64,000 bases of DNA from Chloroflexota bacterium (GTDB lineage Bacteria > Chloroflexota > Dehalococcoidia > JACPEP01), in NCBI GenBank assembly GCA_016183425.1, contig JACPEP010000008.1, positions 108,957 through 172,956 of the forward strand. The letters are read 5' to 3'. Positions 8,964-17,252 of the stretch are shown here, piece after piece; the stretch's first letter is position 1; each line of letters starts with the position of its first letter. The notes beneath the pieces are model-generated. The model had not been told where the DNA came from and made no database searches. It saw nothing but the letters and a program-made list of their open reading frames with translations. Made by a program: the position numbers and the translations under genes.

Positions 8964-10592
8964 ATGAAAGGGGAGAGGAATTACTGGATGGGGGTTTGGG
9001 GACAGCGCCTGTCTCGGCGCCAGGCGCTTCGGTCGGCGGCCCGGGCCAGTATTGGCTTGGCCGGGCTGTCCCTACTCTCCTGCGCCCCTACGGCGAGACA
9101 GGCGCCGGCGGTGAAGGCGGTGCCGGAGACAGTGGTCTTCGCTTTCCAGGAGAACCCCGCGAGCCTTGATCCCCACCTGGACTTGGGTCGTGGGGCAGTT
9201 GCCCTCCACATCCACATGTATGATGGTCTATACCGCTATGACAATGAGTATAATGTGTGGCCTGGATTGGCTCAGAGCTTCAAGCTCCTCAATGACCTGA
9301 CCTGGGAGTTCAAGCTTCGTGCAGGAATCAAGTTCCACAATGGTGAGGACTTTAACGCCGAAGTGGTCCGTTTCAACGTAGAACGCCACCAAGATGCTGC
9401 CTCCAAATCGCGAATGATCGCCGACTTCAACGACATAACTAAAGTAGAGGTGATAGATCCGTCCACGGTTCGTATTGTCACTAAAGCCCCCAACCCCATC
9501 GTACATCACAAGTTCCTCCAAGGCCTCATTGTCCCCATGCAGTATGTGAAGGAGAAGGGCCAGGGGGCTCTAACCACTCAGCCGGTGGGCACCGGTGCCT
9601 ACAAGTTCATCAGATGGGTCAAGGACGAGATCATCGAGTTGGAAGCCAATGAAAACTACTGGGGGTGGCAAAAAGGAGGCCCTTTCGAGAAGTCAGGGCA
9701 TATCAAAAAGCTGGTCTACCGACCCATCCCGGAACAGGGGAGCCGCATCGCCGCTCTGAAGACGGGGGAGATCGACCTTTTTCACAACATCTCGGCCGAT
9801 TTCTACAAGGCGGTGCGGGAGAACCCGGATCTGGACATATTGGAGTCCCCGGCGGCCACCCAGCCGATGATTGTCATAAGCCAACTCAAGGAGGGGCCAC
9901 TTCGAGACAAGCGGGTGCGCCAGGCCCTGAACTACGCCGTGGATGTAGGTACCATTATCAAGAACATTATGGGGGGCGTCCCCCTTCGCAACGCCAGTTT
10001 CACCGGCCCGTCTACAAAGCTGAGCTACGACCCTAACCTAAAACCCTACCCATACGACCCCAAGAAGGCCAAGGATCTAATGGCCGCTGCCGGTTATCCG
10101 AACGGCTTCGAGGTGGTCTTCGATAACCCTGAGCTGGGCCATGATAAGCAGAATGAGATCGTGCAGGCGGTGGCTGAGTACCTGGGGCAGGTCGGGGTCA
10201 AAACCCGCATCGTGCCCCATTCTAGGGCCGAGAATTACCGAGCCAAAGCCAAAACGGACGGTAGTGGGCCCGTGGGCATCATGTACGACACTAGCTATAC
10301 GCCCACAGGCGACCCCGACTTCACCCTATGGCAAAAGGTCCACTCCAAAGGGGTCGCCAACTTCGGTTACTATGACAGGGCTGTCGCCGACAAGCTCATT
10401 GAAGATGCCCGTAGCACCATGGATCCAGAGAAGAGGAAGAAGGCGTATCTGGAGGTGACGCGTCTTTTTTACGATGATCCACCCTGCATCTTCCTTTGGG
10501 AGCCAAAGTACACCTTTGCCTACAACAAGAAGAAGCTGCCCGCCTTGCGCGTCATCCAGTGGATGCCTGCTTTCTATGACTACTCGGTATGA
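8964..10592 (+). CDS. ABC transporter solute-binding lipoprotein, family 5
   Basis: This 542-residue paralog of the proteins at 3 and 4831 starts MKGERNYW, with a twin-arginine-like QRLSRRQALR and a lipobox SLLSCAP, so a lipid-anchored exported protein is predicted. Family-5 signatures include MYDGLYRY, WEFKLRAGIKFHNGEDFNA and DKRVRQALNYAVD. An AGAAAGGAAG site lies 6 bp before the ATG. It has an 83-bp leader after the M20-like gene and is followed by a decayed gene fragment and then GME paralog 5. Divergence among the binding proteins suggests they differ in ligand (inference). Confidence 0.9.
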   Translation: MKGERNYWMGVWGQRLSRRQALRSAARASIGLAGLSLLSCAPTARQAPAVKAVPETVVFAFQENPASLDPHLDLGRGAVALHIHMYDGLYRYDNEYNVWPGLAQSFKLLNDLTWEFKLRAGIKFHNGEDFNAEVVRFNVERHQDAASKSRMIADFNDITKVEVIDPSTVRIVTKAPNPIVHHKFLQGLIVPMQYVKEKGQGALTTQPVGTGAYKFIRWVKDEIIELEANENYWGWQKGGPFEKSGHIKKLVYRPIPEQGSRIAALKTGEIDLFHNISADFYKAVRENPDLDILESPAATQPMIVISQLKEGPLRDKRVRQALNYAVDVGTIIKNIMGGVPLRNASFTGPSTKLSYDPNLKPYPYDPKKAKDLMAAAGYPNGFEVVFDNPELGHDKQNEIVQAVAEYLGQVGVKTRIVPHSRAENYRAKAKTDGSGPVGIMYDTSYTPTGDPDFTLWQKVHSKGVANFGYYDRAVADKLIEDARSTMDPEKRKKAYLEVTRLFYDDPPCIFLWEPKYTFAYNKKKLPALRVIQWMPAFYDYSV

Positions 10593-10670
10593 GGAAGAAA
10601 ATTAGGAGGTGGCTATATAGCAGAGATGAGCAAAGGGAATGGTCGACGTCGAGAGTAGGTTTAGCACCAT

Positions 10671-10793
10671 GACGAGGCGGTAGAGTTGATGGGCCTCATG
10701 GTGGAAGATACATATGCCTATAACAAAACCAAGATTCGGAAGATGGCCGCCTCCGGCTGGATGACAAAGATTCGAGAGATGGCTTTCGCGTAA
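10671..10793 (+). pseudogene. 3'-end remnant of a solute-binding protein gene
   Basis: These bases match 6313-6435, the last 40 codons and stop of the binding-protein gene at 4831, with only a few mismatches and no gaps (constant offset of 4358). The encoded tail includes MGLMVEDTYAYNKTKIRKM. No matching 5' part lies upstream; instead there is an unrelated 78-bp stretch after the gene ending at 10592. This is the scar of a duplicated binding-protein/GME unit whose binding-protein part was deleted or recombined away. Confidence 0.85.
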
Positions 10794-10839
10794 AAAGTGG
10801 TGATTGGTCTTCCAAAGAAGACTAGAAAAGGAGCGCAAA

Positions 10840-11889
10840 ATGGCTGAGGTAACGGATAGATTAAAGAAGATACCTGGTTATCAGCCAGGTATGCCGGCCC
10901 ATCGCATGGACGACGTGACCTTCATGGACGAGCTGGAGCTCATGTGGGGGCGCAAGTGGGGGGCCCAGTCGGAGCTAGGGGAGTTGAAGCTGGCCATCGT
11001 ACACCGGCCGGGAGAGGAGGAGTTGGCCGAGGAAGTGGATGCCGCCCCCGCCTTTTTCTGGAACTATGGCAGTGCCATTACTCCCTTCGATCTGGAGAAA
11101 AAGCAGAGGCAGCACGATCAGTTTGCGGCCGCCCTGCGCAGCGAGGGGGTGGAGCTAATCTATGCCAACTTCCCCCCCACTGTTCGGGGAATCTACAGTG
11201 GCATTCGAGGATTGGCGGCTCCCGATCCCCAGATAATCAATGGCGGCGCCATAATTCCTCGTTGTGCCATCGCTGGCAAGCGGGGGATGGAGATTTTATG
11301 GACCAAGAAACTGGCCGAGCTAGGCTGCCCTATCCTCCTTACCATCCATGGCAGCGGCATCCACGAGGTGAGGGCAAACACGGTGTGGCTGGACCCCAAG
11401 CATGTGGCAATCGGATGCTCGGTCCGCTCCAACCTGGAGGGCATAAGACAGGTGGAGCCCGTCTACCGCGACGCTGGCGTAGAGGAGATCCATATCGCCT
11501 ACTTGCCTGGTTTTCTCTACACCAAGGGGCGAAAGACTAATGCCGGCGCCTTCCATTTAGATAACGTTCTGGGTATGGTGAATGAGAAGCTGGCCGTCGT
11601 CGTCCCCGCTGGTCTGGACTATGACACCATCGCCTACCTGCGGGAGAAAAAGATTCGCCTCATCGAGGTGCCTGAAGAGGAAGCTGTAAACGAGGCCGGC
11701 AACTGCCTGGCCATAAGACCAGGAGTCGTGGTCATGGCCGCCGGTAGTCCGGTGACCTGCGCCGCTCTCCGGAAAGAGGGATGTCGCGTCATTGAAGTGG
11801 ATATGAGCGAGATGTCCACCCGGGGCGGCGGGCCAGTTTGTTATACCGGTCCTGCCATCCGTGAGCCCGGCCCTTACTTGGACGACTAA
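10840..11889 (+). CDS. Arginine deiminase/amidinotransferase-fold protein, paralog 5
   Basis: This is a 349-residue GME-fold protein. The ATG at 10840 is chosen because AAAAGGAG lies 8 bp upstream and the protein then begins MAEVTDRLKKIPGYQPG, like its siblings. It carries AFHLDNVLGMV (catalytic His motif) and GPVCYTGPAIR (nucleophile Cys), and belongs with paralogs 2 and 3 by its VRANTVWLDPKH and RSNLEGIRQVEP segments. Its leader resembles that of paralog 4, consistent with unit duplication. It is the last plus-strand gene of this run and is followed by a strong hairpin. Confidence 0.75.
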   Translation: MAEVTDRLKKIPGYQPGMPAHRMDDVTFMDELELMWGRKWGAQSELGELKLAIVHRPGEEELAEEVDAAPAFFWNYGSAITPFDLEKKQRQHDQFAAALRSEGVELIYANFPPTVRGIYSGIRGLAAPDPQIINGGAIIPRCAIAGKRGMEILWTKKLAELGCPILLTIHGSGIHEVRANTVWLDPKHVAIGCSVRSNLEGIRQVEPVYRDAGVEEIHIAYLPGFLYTKGRKTNAGAFHLDNVLGMVNEKLAVVVPAGLDYDTIAYLREKKIRLIEVPEEEAVNEAGNCLAIRPGVVVMAAGSPVTCAALRKEGCRVIEVDMSEMSTRGGGPVCYTGPAIREPGPYLDD

Positions 11890-11911
11890 GTAGAGAGTTG
11901 GCAGAAAGGTC

Positions 11912-11940
11912 AGGGAGCCGCCCCTTTGGGGCGGCTCCCT
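11912..11940. terminator. Hairpin between convergent operons
   Basis: A perfect 13-bp stem (AGGGAGCCGCCCC and its complement) with a TTT loop lies between the end of GME paralog 5 and the convergent binding-protein gene ending at 11982. There is no long T-run on either side, but position and strength suggest a bidirectional transcription stop. Confidence 0.75.
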
Positions 11941-11981
11941 GCCTCTCATCTACAGTCTCAATGGATGAGGAGAGGCAGCGC

Positions 11982-13622
11982 TTAGGCGGCGAGCCATATG
12001 TTCATGAGCCGCGGTCCGAAGTCCGGATGGGGGACAAAGCCCATAACATTCTTGCTTATGGCATAAATGCCCGCCTCCCACACCAGGGGGAGCCAGCAGT
12101 AGACCTGCTCCCGAGCCAGCTTGTCTATCTGCCGAACGTATTGATTTATCTGCTCTGGGTTGGCTGTAGCCGCCGCCTTGGCCAGAAGGCCTTCGATCTC
12201 CGAGCCCCGGGGTGGGTCACACAGCTTGCTGCCCATTTCCTCAGCTGGCAGCATCCACCGCACTGCCATTCGGGGATCGAAGGTGATGGTGCCGCCGCCG
12301 GCAATATAGAGCTGGTGTTTTCCATCTCGGCTATAGGCCGAGGCAGCCGCTGTCTCCAGAGGGTGCAAGCGGACCCGAATGCCGATCTTGCTGAGCATGT
12401 CCTGAAGAACTTCCCCTAGCTGGGCCTCGTCGGGGCGCCCGGTACGGAGCGTCATCTCCATCTCGAACCCGTCGGGATACCCTGCCTCCACCATCTTCTG
12501 CTTGGCCTTGGCTAGGTCGAACTCAGTCCCCTTCAAACTGGGGTCATACGCGCCGCCATGCTGGGAGGAGACATAGCCATAATTGACCGGAAACAGACCC
12601 TTAAACAAAGCGTCGGAGATCTTTTGTCGGTCAACAGCGTAGGTGATAGCCTGGCGCACCGCCAGCTTGGACAGGATCTTATCCTTCATGTTGAATCTCA
12701 GGATGCGCTGGTTGAAGGAAAGGCCTTGCACAACCTTGATGTTGGGGTCCCCTTGAACCTCGGGCAAGCGGGCCGGCTCCACCTCCTCCACAAAATCCGT
12801 CTGGCCCGATTTGAGCATTACTATCTTTACCGACCGGTCAGGCACCAGCTTCCAAGTGATGCCATCCAGGTAGATCTTGTCCTTTTCCCAGTATTCGGGG
12901 AACCGGGTAACCTCCAGGCGGTCATCAATAGCGTGGGACTTAAGACGGAAGGGGCCGGTGCCGACAGAATAACGGGGGAAGTCATCCCCGTACTTGGCGG
13001 CGGCGGTTGGAGAGGTGATAGCGCCCTCCTGCGTTATGATGAGCTGATCGATGAACTGGCCATAGGGGTATTTGAGGTTGAACTTTAGGGTGTAGTCATC
13101 CACCACATCCATGGATTTTACGTACTGCTTGTAGCGAGAGCTAAAGCCGGTAACCAGGCCCGCCGCCCGTTCGAAATGGGCCTTGGCTGCCTGGGCACTG
13201 AAGTCGGTGCCGTCGTGGAACTTGACGCCGCGCCTCAGCTTGAAGATATAAGTGCTCAGATCCGGGGCCTCCCACGATGTGGCCAAACGAAGTATCATGT
13301 TGCCTTTGCTGTCCCACTCCAGAAGATTGTCGTACAGATGCCGGACCCAGGACCAGCCGAAGCCGCCATCTTTGTTATCGGCGGGGTCAAGTTTGGTACC
13401 CAGGTAGCTGTAAGCAGCCCGAAGGGTGCCTCCCGCTCGCGGGACAACGGCAGTCGGGGTCGGCTTTGCCGCCGTAGTAGCTACGGGGGCCGGCGATGGA
13501 GCAGCGCAGCCGAGCAGGGTAGCTCCGGCCAGACCCATACCTGCCTGATAGCCCAATCTCAACCATTCACGTCGAGATAACCGCCGTCCGAGCGTTTTCT
13601 GCCAATACCCCTTCTCGTCCAT
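11982..13622 (-). CDS. ABC transporter solute-binding lipoprotein, family 5 (divergent type)
   Basis: This 546-residue binding protein has a twin-arginine-like start (RRLSRREWLRLG), hydrophobic core and lipobox (LLGCAAP), then a Pro/Ala/Thr linker and the family-5 domain (LYDNLLEWD, FKLRRGVKFHDGTDFSA, AVRQAITYAVDRQ). It is more distant from the other three binding proteins in the window. A GGAGG site lies 8 bp before the ATG. It is the last gene of a minus-strand group after three cupins, so here the binding protein is paired with cupins instead of GME proteins. Confidence 0.9.
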   Translation of the reverse strand: MDEKGYWQKTLGRRLSRREWLRLGYQAGMGLAGATLLGCAAPSPAPVATTAAKPTPTAVVPRAGGTLRAAYSYLGTKLDPADNKDGGFGWSWVRHLYDNLLEWDSKGNMILRLATSWEAPDLSTYIFKLRRGVKFHDGTDFSAQAAKAHFERAAGLVTGFSSRYKQYVKSMDVVDDYTLKFNLKYPYGQFIDQLIITQEGAITSPTAAAKYGDDFPRYSVGTGPFRLKSHAIDDRLEVTRFPEYWEKDKIYLDGITWKLVPDRSVKIVMLKSGQTDFVEEVEPARLPEVQGDPNIKVVQGLSFNQRILRFNMKDKILSKLAVRQAITYAVDRQKISDALFKGLFPVNYGYVSSQHGGAYDPSLKGTEFDLAKAKQKMVEAGYPDGFEMEMTLRTGRPDEAQLGEVLQDMLSKIGIRVRLHPLETAAASAYSRDGKHQLYIAGGGTITFDPRMAVRWMLPAEEMGSKLCDPPRGSEIEGLLAKAAATANPEQINQYVRQIDKLAREQVYCWLPLVWEAGIYAISKNVMGFVPHPDFGPRLMNIWLAA

Positions 13623-13711
13623 AGTGGAACCTCCTCGAGGCTTTTACGGAGCCTCCAACCTACTTCTCTCCCGAGTGCCTCTAATCCGACTTACGAACCT
13701 CCGCGGTGTTC

Positions 13712-14242
13712 TTAGGGTGTGGCTTTTCCCGGTACGTATCCCTTAGCCTCCTCCGTGGGACCGGGCGGCATCTCCACCAGGGTGGGGGTACCTCCAATAT
13801 TCATGTGGCGGTAAATGCCGCCAGGGTAGATGGCCAGCACCTTGCAAATCTTGTCTTTGTTGGCGTTAAAATGCTGGTGAACGCAGCCGGTGTGGACGAT
13901 AGCCACGCACCCTGGCTTCCAATCGTAGCGCTTGCCATCGTGGATTTCGTGCCCCTCTCCCTCGATGATATAGAAAATAGCCTCACCGAAGTGGCCATGC
14001 TTCTTACCATAGCCCCCGGGCGCGTAGACGCCAAACCAGGAGGTGAAGCTGGTTTGCGGCATTTCGGGAGTATTGGGCCCCTGCAGTACCCACTTACGGA
14101 AGTACATGCCGCCGCCCGTATCCTCCCAGGGTTGGCTATCTATCTCCTCCGCCGTCAACACGCGCGGCAGTTTCCGCAGCCGCGCCAGGCGCGCCTTATC
14201 GGTGTCTTCAGGCTTCTCTTTCCACTTGACTATTTCTTGCAT
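13712..14242 (-). CDS. Cupin-domain protein (paralog A)
   Basis: This 176-residue single-cupin protein carries motif 1, KHGHFGEAIFYIIEGEG (His-x-His with a following Glu), and motif 2, PGCVAIVHTGCVHQHFN. These would bind one metal ion as in dioxygenases, isomerases and decarboxylases. It is about 80 percent alike by eye to paralog B (14303), so the two arose by tandem duplication. A GGAGGTGAGAGG site precedes the ATG. It is probably co-transcribed with the two upstream cupins and the binding protein downstream. The substrate is unknown; the gentisate/salicylate dioxygenase-like architecture is only suggestive. Confidence 0.8.
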   Translation of the reverse strand: MQEIVKWKEKPEDTDKARLARLRKLPRVLTAEEIDSQPWEDTGGGMYFRKWVLQGPNTPEMPQTSFTSWFGVYAPGGYGKKHGHFGEAIFYIIEGEGHEIHDGKRYDWKPGCVAIVHTGCVHQHFNANKDKICKVLAIYPGGIYRHMNIGGTPTLVEMPPGPTEEAKGYVPGKATP

Positions 14243-14302
14243 TTCCTCTCACCTCCCTAACCTCTCTGCTAGAAGCGTCTTTTCGCGGCCTTTGCAGAGG
14301 TC

Positions 14303-14839
14303 TTACGGCGTGGCCTTGCCCGGTATGAACCCTTTAGCTTCCTCCGTGGGACCAGGGGGAATCTCGATCTGGGTAGGGGAGCCGCCGATGTTCATTTGCC
14401 GGTAGATGCTGCTAGGGACGATGGTCAGAACCTTGCATATCTTGTCTTTGTTGGCATTGAAGTGCTGGTGGACGCACCCCACATGGACGAGAGCGACGCA
14501 CCCCGGCTTCCAGTCGTAGCGCTTGCCATCGTGGATCTCGTGGCCCTCCCCTTCGATGATGTAGAAAACGGCCTCAAAGAGGTGGCCGTGTTTCTTGCCA
14601 TAGCCCCCGGGAGCGTACACTCCGAACCAAGAGGCGAAGCTGGTCTGTGGAAGCTCAGGGGTGTTGGGCCCACCCAGTACCCACTTCCGGAAGTACATGC
14701 CGCCACCTGTATCCTCCCAGGGTTGGCTATCTAATTGCTCCGCCGTTAACACGCGTGGCAGTTTACGCAGCTGCGCCAAACGGGCCTTCTCGGTATCTTC
14801 GGGCTTCTCTTGCCACTTTACTATTTCTTGTTCTGCCAT
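14303..14839 (-). CDS. Cupin-domain protein (paralog B)
   Basis: This 178-residue close paralog of the neighbouring gene has motif 1 KHGHLFEAVFYIIEGEG and motif 2 HVGCVHQHFN. The shared N-terminal region (IVKW-EKPEDT) and C-terminal PGPTEEAKG-PGKATP segment show full-length duplication. GAAGGAG lies upstream of the ATG. Keeping both copies with intact metal-ligand residues argues that both are functional, possibly as hetero-oligomers or with different substrates (inference). Confidence 0.8.
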   Translation of the reverse strand: MAEQEIVKWQEKPEDTEKARLAQLRKLPRVLTAEQLDSQPWEDTGGGMYFRKWVLGGPNTPELPQTSFASWFGVYAPGGYGKKHGHLFEAVFYIIEGEGHEIHDGKRYDWKPGCVALVHVGCVHQHFNANKDKICKVLTIVPSSIYRQMNIGGSPTQIEIPPGPTEEAKGFIPGKATP

Positions 14840-14908
14840 CTCACCTGCTCCTTCTCCATCCTCATTACCTGAGATAACGCCAGTTCTAAACCTAGGCTTT
14901 ACTCTCTG

Positions 14909-15463
14909 TCACCGCTCATGATATTCGGGGGCCTCTTCCAGCTGCTCCAGATCGTTCCCCCAGACGGCGTCGTAAAGGCGGCTGACAGCGGAAATAAACC
15001 GGGCAGGCTTCTCCTGGTCAGCATTGAAGTGTTGATGTATCGTGTTCACGGGGATGATAACAGCATCCCCCTTTTTCCATTCCCAACGGGAAGGTGCCTC
15101 CTGGGGCTTCCACACATAGCGGTTGGTTACCTCCATATCTACGTCCCAGTGCAGGTCGTACCCCCGTCCATCGAGGACGTATATATACTCTTCGGCCATA
15201 TGGCGGTGCTTTCCAGAGCGGCTACCGGGGGGAATCTCTTGCATATAAACGTCTACCGTTTTGATACGAGTGTCCAATTTGGAGTTCACCAGGTGTTTGA
15301 TCTTGCCTTGGGGGCATATCTCCCAGGGCATCTCACCAGGGTTTAACAGCTTCTTAAGCTCTTCATCCCGTTCTTTCTGCTCCTGGGCATCCTCCAGCCT
15401 TTCCGTATAGAAGTGCGCCGTCCGATCGCCCTTATCCCAGTGCTCAGATTCGTGAAGTGTCAT
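14909..15463 (-). CDS. Cupin-domain protein (type C)
   Basis: This 184-residue cupin differs from paralogs A and B but shares the hallmark IHQHFNA in motif 2 and has KHRHMAEEYIYVLDGRG in motif 1. It begins with a charged, probably helical stretch (LEDAQEQKERDEELKKLL). AAGGGGAAG precedes the ATG. It is the first complete gene of the minus-strand cupin/binding-protein group and is divergent from the bicupin gene at 15954. A decayed copy of a similar C-terminus lies just upstream (15510). The reaction is unknown. Confidence 0.78.
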   Translation of the reverse strand: MTLHESEHWDKGDRTAHFYTERLEDAQEQKERDEELKKLLNPGEMPWEICPQGKIKHLVNSKLDTRIKTVDVYMQEIPPGSRSGKHRHMAEEYIYVLDGRGYDLHWDVDMEVTNRYVWKPQEAPSRWEWKKGDAVIIPVNTIHQHFNADQEKPARFISAVSRLYDAVWGNDLEQLEEAPEYHER

Positions 15464-15509
15464 TTGTTCTTCCCCTTATTAGCAACGACTCTTAACTACC
15501 CGCCGTCTC

Positions 15510-15600
15510 TTAGCCTTTGTACTCCGGCACGTTTTCAAGTTGCTCCAGTTCGTAGTATACACCCAAACAGCCTCTTTAGCGGTCTCTGCACCCCTCGAAC
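15510..15600 (-). pseudogene. Remnant of a type-C cupin C-terminus
   Basis: On the minus strand this segment reads YYELEQLENVPEYKG then a stop, resembling the end of the type-C cupin (DLEQLEEAPEYHER). Further upstream KEAVW in another frame resembles DAVW of that protein, so a frameshift lies between them. It looks like the decayed tail of another tandem cupin copy. The match is short, hence moderate confidence. Confidence 0.45.
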
Positions 15601-15953
15601 TTGGGATCAGTGCTCTCCTCCCAATGACCCTTTTCTAACATGGTTTTGCAAGAATGTCAAATGCTGAGGGCGCTTAACAAGGGGGTTTCAAGGGGGCTTC
15701 TGCCCCCTTGACGGTCCTTCCTTGGAAGGATGGGGGCGGCCCCCTCCCCACCTCTGGCGGGGACAAATTCCCAGGGCGGGTGGGTGGGCTGAAGAGATAT
15801 TAAACACCCTCAAATGCTGAAGTTTTGTTTTGCGGGGAAAAGGTGATTTTTTGAGAGATTTGCTGAAGAAGGTTCTTTATTTGCTTGGACATATCCTATA
15901 TTATGAAAGAACTAACATTATCGGTTTATCAAATAGACTGGAGGAGGAAGGAC
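15601..15953. other. Divergent intergenic region with hairpins
   Basis: About 350 bp separates the divergent cupin group and the bicupin gene. It contains a perfect hairpin at 15689-15710 (CAAGGGGGC, loop TTCT) and an imperfect CCCCACC/GGCGGGG hairpin near 15746-15762 related to a repeat found elsewhere in the window. No further open frame with coding character was seen. Promoters for both directions are expected here, but no convincing -35/-10 pair was found. Confidence 0.5.
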
Positions 15954-17123
15954 ATGCAAGGCAGAGCGCCTGTATCTGGCCCGAGGACGATTTACGAGCA
16001 ATGGATGGAAAAAGAAGGGATACCAAACTACCAAGCCGAAGCTGGCGTCGAAGACGTCACCAAGCTGCCGCGGGGACCGTGGGCTCGTCTGGGAGGCTTG
16101 GGAACCTTTATCGAGCTGGAGGGGACGAAGCAGGCGAGAAAGCTTCTCTATGTGGCGGAGATACCTGCGGGTGGGGCTTTGGAGCCAGAGAAGCATCTGT
16201 ACGATGAGCTTATCTGCGTCTTGCAGGGTCGGGGTTTAGCGGAGGTGTGGCATGAAGGGCAGGGTAAGGTTGCCTTTGAGTGGGGTAAGGGAAGCCTGTT
16301 TGCCATACCATTGAATGCCTGGCACCGCTTTGTAAACGGAAGTCGGGAGCCCGTGCTTTTGTTTGCGGTGACAAGTGCTCCCCTGGTGATGAACACCTTA
16401 CGCAACCTAGAGTTCATCTTCAACTGTGACTACAAGTTCACCGACCGTTTCACAGGAAAGGCCGATTATTTCGTTGTTGGTGAAAAACAGTATAAGGATT
16501 GGTCGGGACACAACGAGCGGGATACGAACTTCGTGCCCGATTTGCTCTCCGTCTCGATGCGTCCCCAGCCCGAGAAGGCTGAGGACCAGGTCTCTGACGG
16601 TTTTAATATGGCTTCCTGGCGTGGTACAGCCGCCGGGGAGTGGCCGGCGGGGAAGTATCACAAGGCCCACTATCACGGACCGGGAGCCATACTTCTGGGG
16701 CTGAGGTCTGAGGGCTATGCCATACTTTGGCCCCGGCAGTTCGGGATACACCCTTACCAGGACGGACACGGAGACAAGGTAATAACGGTGAACTGGAAGG
16801 TTCATGGTATCTATTCCCCGCAGACCGAGTGGTTCCATCAACACTTCAACATCGGGACGGAGCCGGCGCGGCACTTGCGGGTGACGGGTGGTGGGATCGG
16901 GATCGAGCTTCCCACGCTCAGTAAGGAAGTACCAACCACGCTCAGGGATGGGGTACCCGTAGCCACCTATGCCAGCATCCGGGACGGTGGCAGGGTCATC
17001 GAATACGAGGACGAGGACCCTGCGATAAGGCGGGGGTTTGAGGAGATACTGCGGCAAAAAGGCCTTAAGTCCGCTATGAAGCCAGTGGTTTATCGTACCG
17101 ATCCGTTCCGGGAACCCCGTTAG
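15954..17123 (+). CDS. Bicupin protein
   Basis: This is a 389-residue two-cupin protein. The ATG at 15954 is preferred because GAGGAGGAAGG lies directly upstream; the longer ORF-track start lacks a site. The first cupin (about residues 70-145) has KHLYDELICVLQGRG and IPLNAWHRFVN. The second (about 230-320) has HKAHYHGPGAILLGLRSEG and EWFHQHFN, the same HQHFN element as the single cupins nearby. The arrangement recalls gentisate 1,2-dioxygenase and oxalate decarboxylase families, but the reaction cannot be assigned. It lies upstream of the EutA-like gene, separated by 129 bp. Confidence 0.78.
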   Translation: MQGRAPVSGPRTIYEQWMEKEGIPNYQAEAGVEDVTKLPRGPWARLGGLGTFIELEGTKQARKLLYVAEIPAGGALEPEKHLYDELICVLQGRGLAEVWHEGQGKVAFEWGKGSLFAIPLNAWHRFVNGSREPVLLFAVTSAPLVMNTLRNLEFIFNCDYKFTDRFTGKADYFVVGEKQYKDWSGHNERDTNFVPDLLSVSMRPQPEKAEDQVSDGFNMASWRGTAAGEWPAGKYHKAHYHGPGAILLGLRSEGYAILWPRQFGIHPYQDGHGDKVITVNWKVHGIYSPQTEWFHQHFNIGTEPARHLRVTGGGIGIELPTLSKEVPTTLRDGVPVATYASIRDGGRVIEYEDEDPAIRRGFEEILRQKGLKSAMKPVVYRTDPFREPR

Positions 17124-17252
17124 CGCGAAGCCAAGGGAAAGAGGCCCCTTGCCGCCAACGACGCTGAAGAAGTAAGACTGGTTACGTGGCTGGTCCCTTA
17201 AGGGAGCGCAAAGTAGGTAGAGTGCCTACCCTTACCTATTTAGGAGGTTAAC

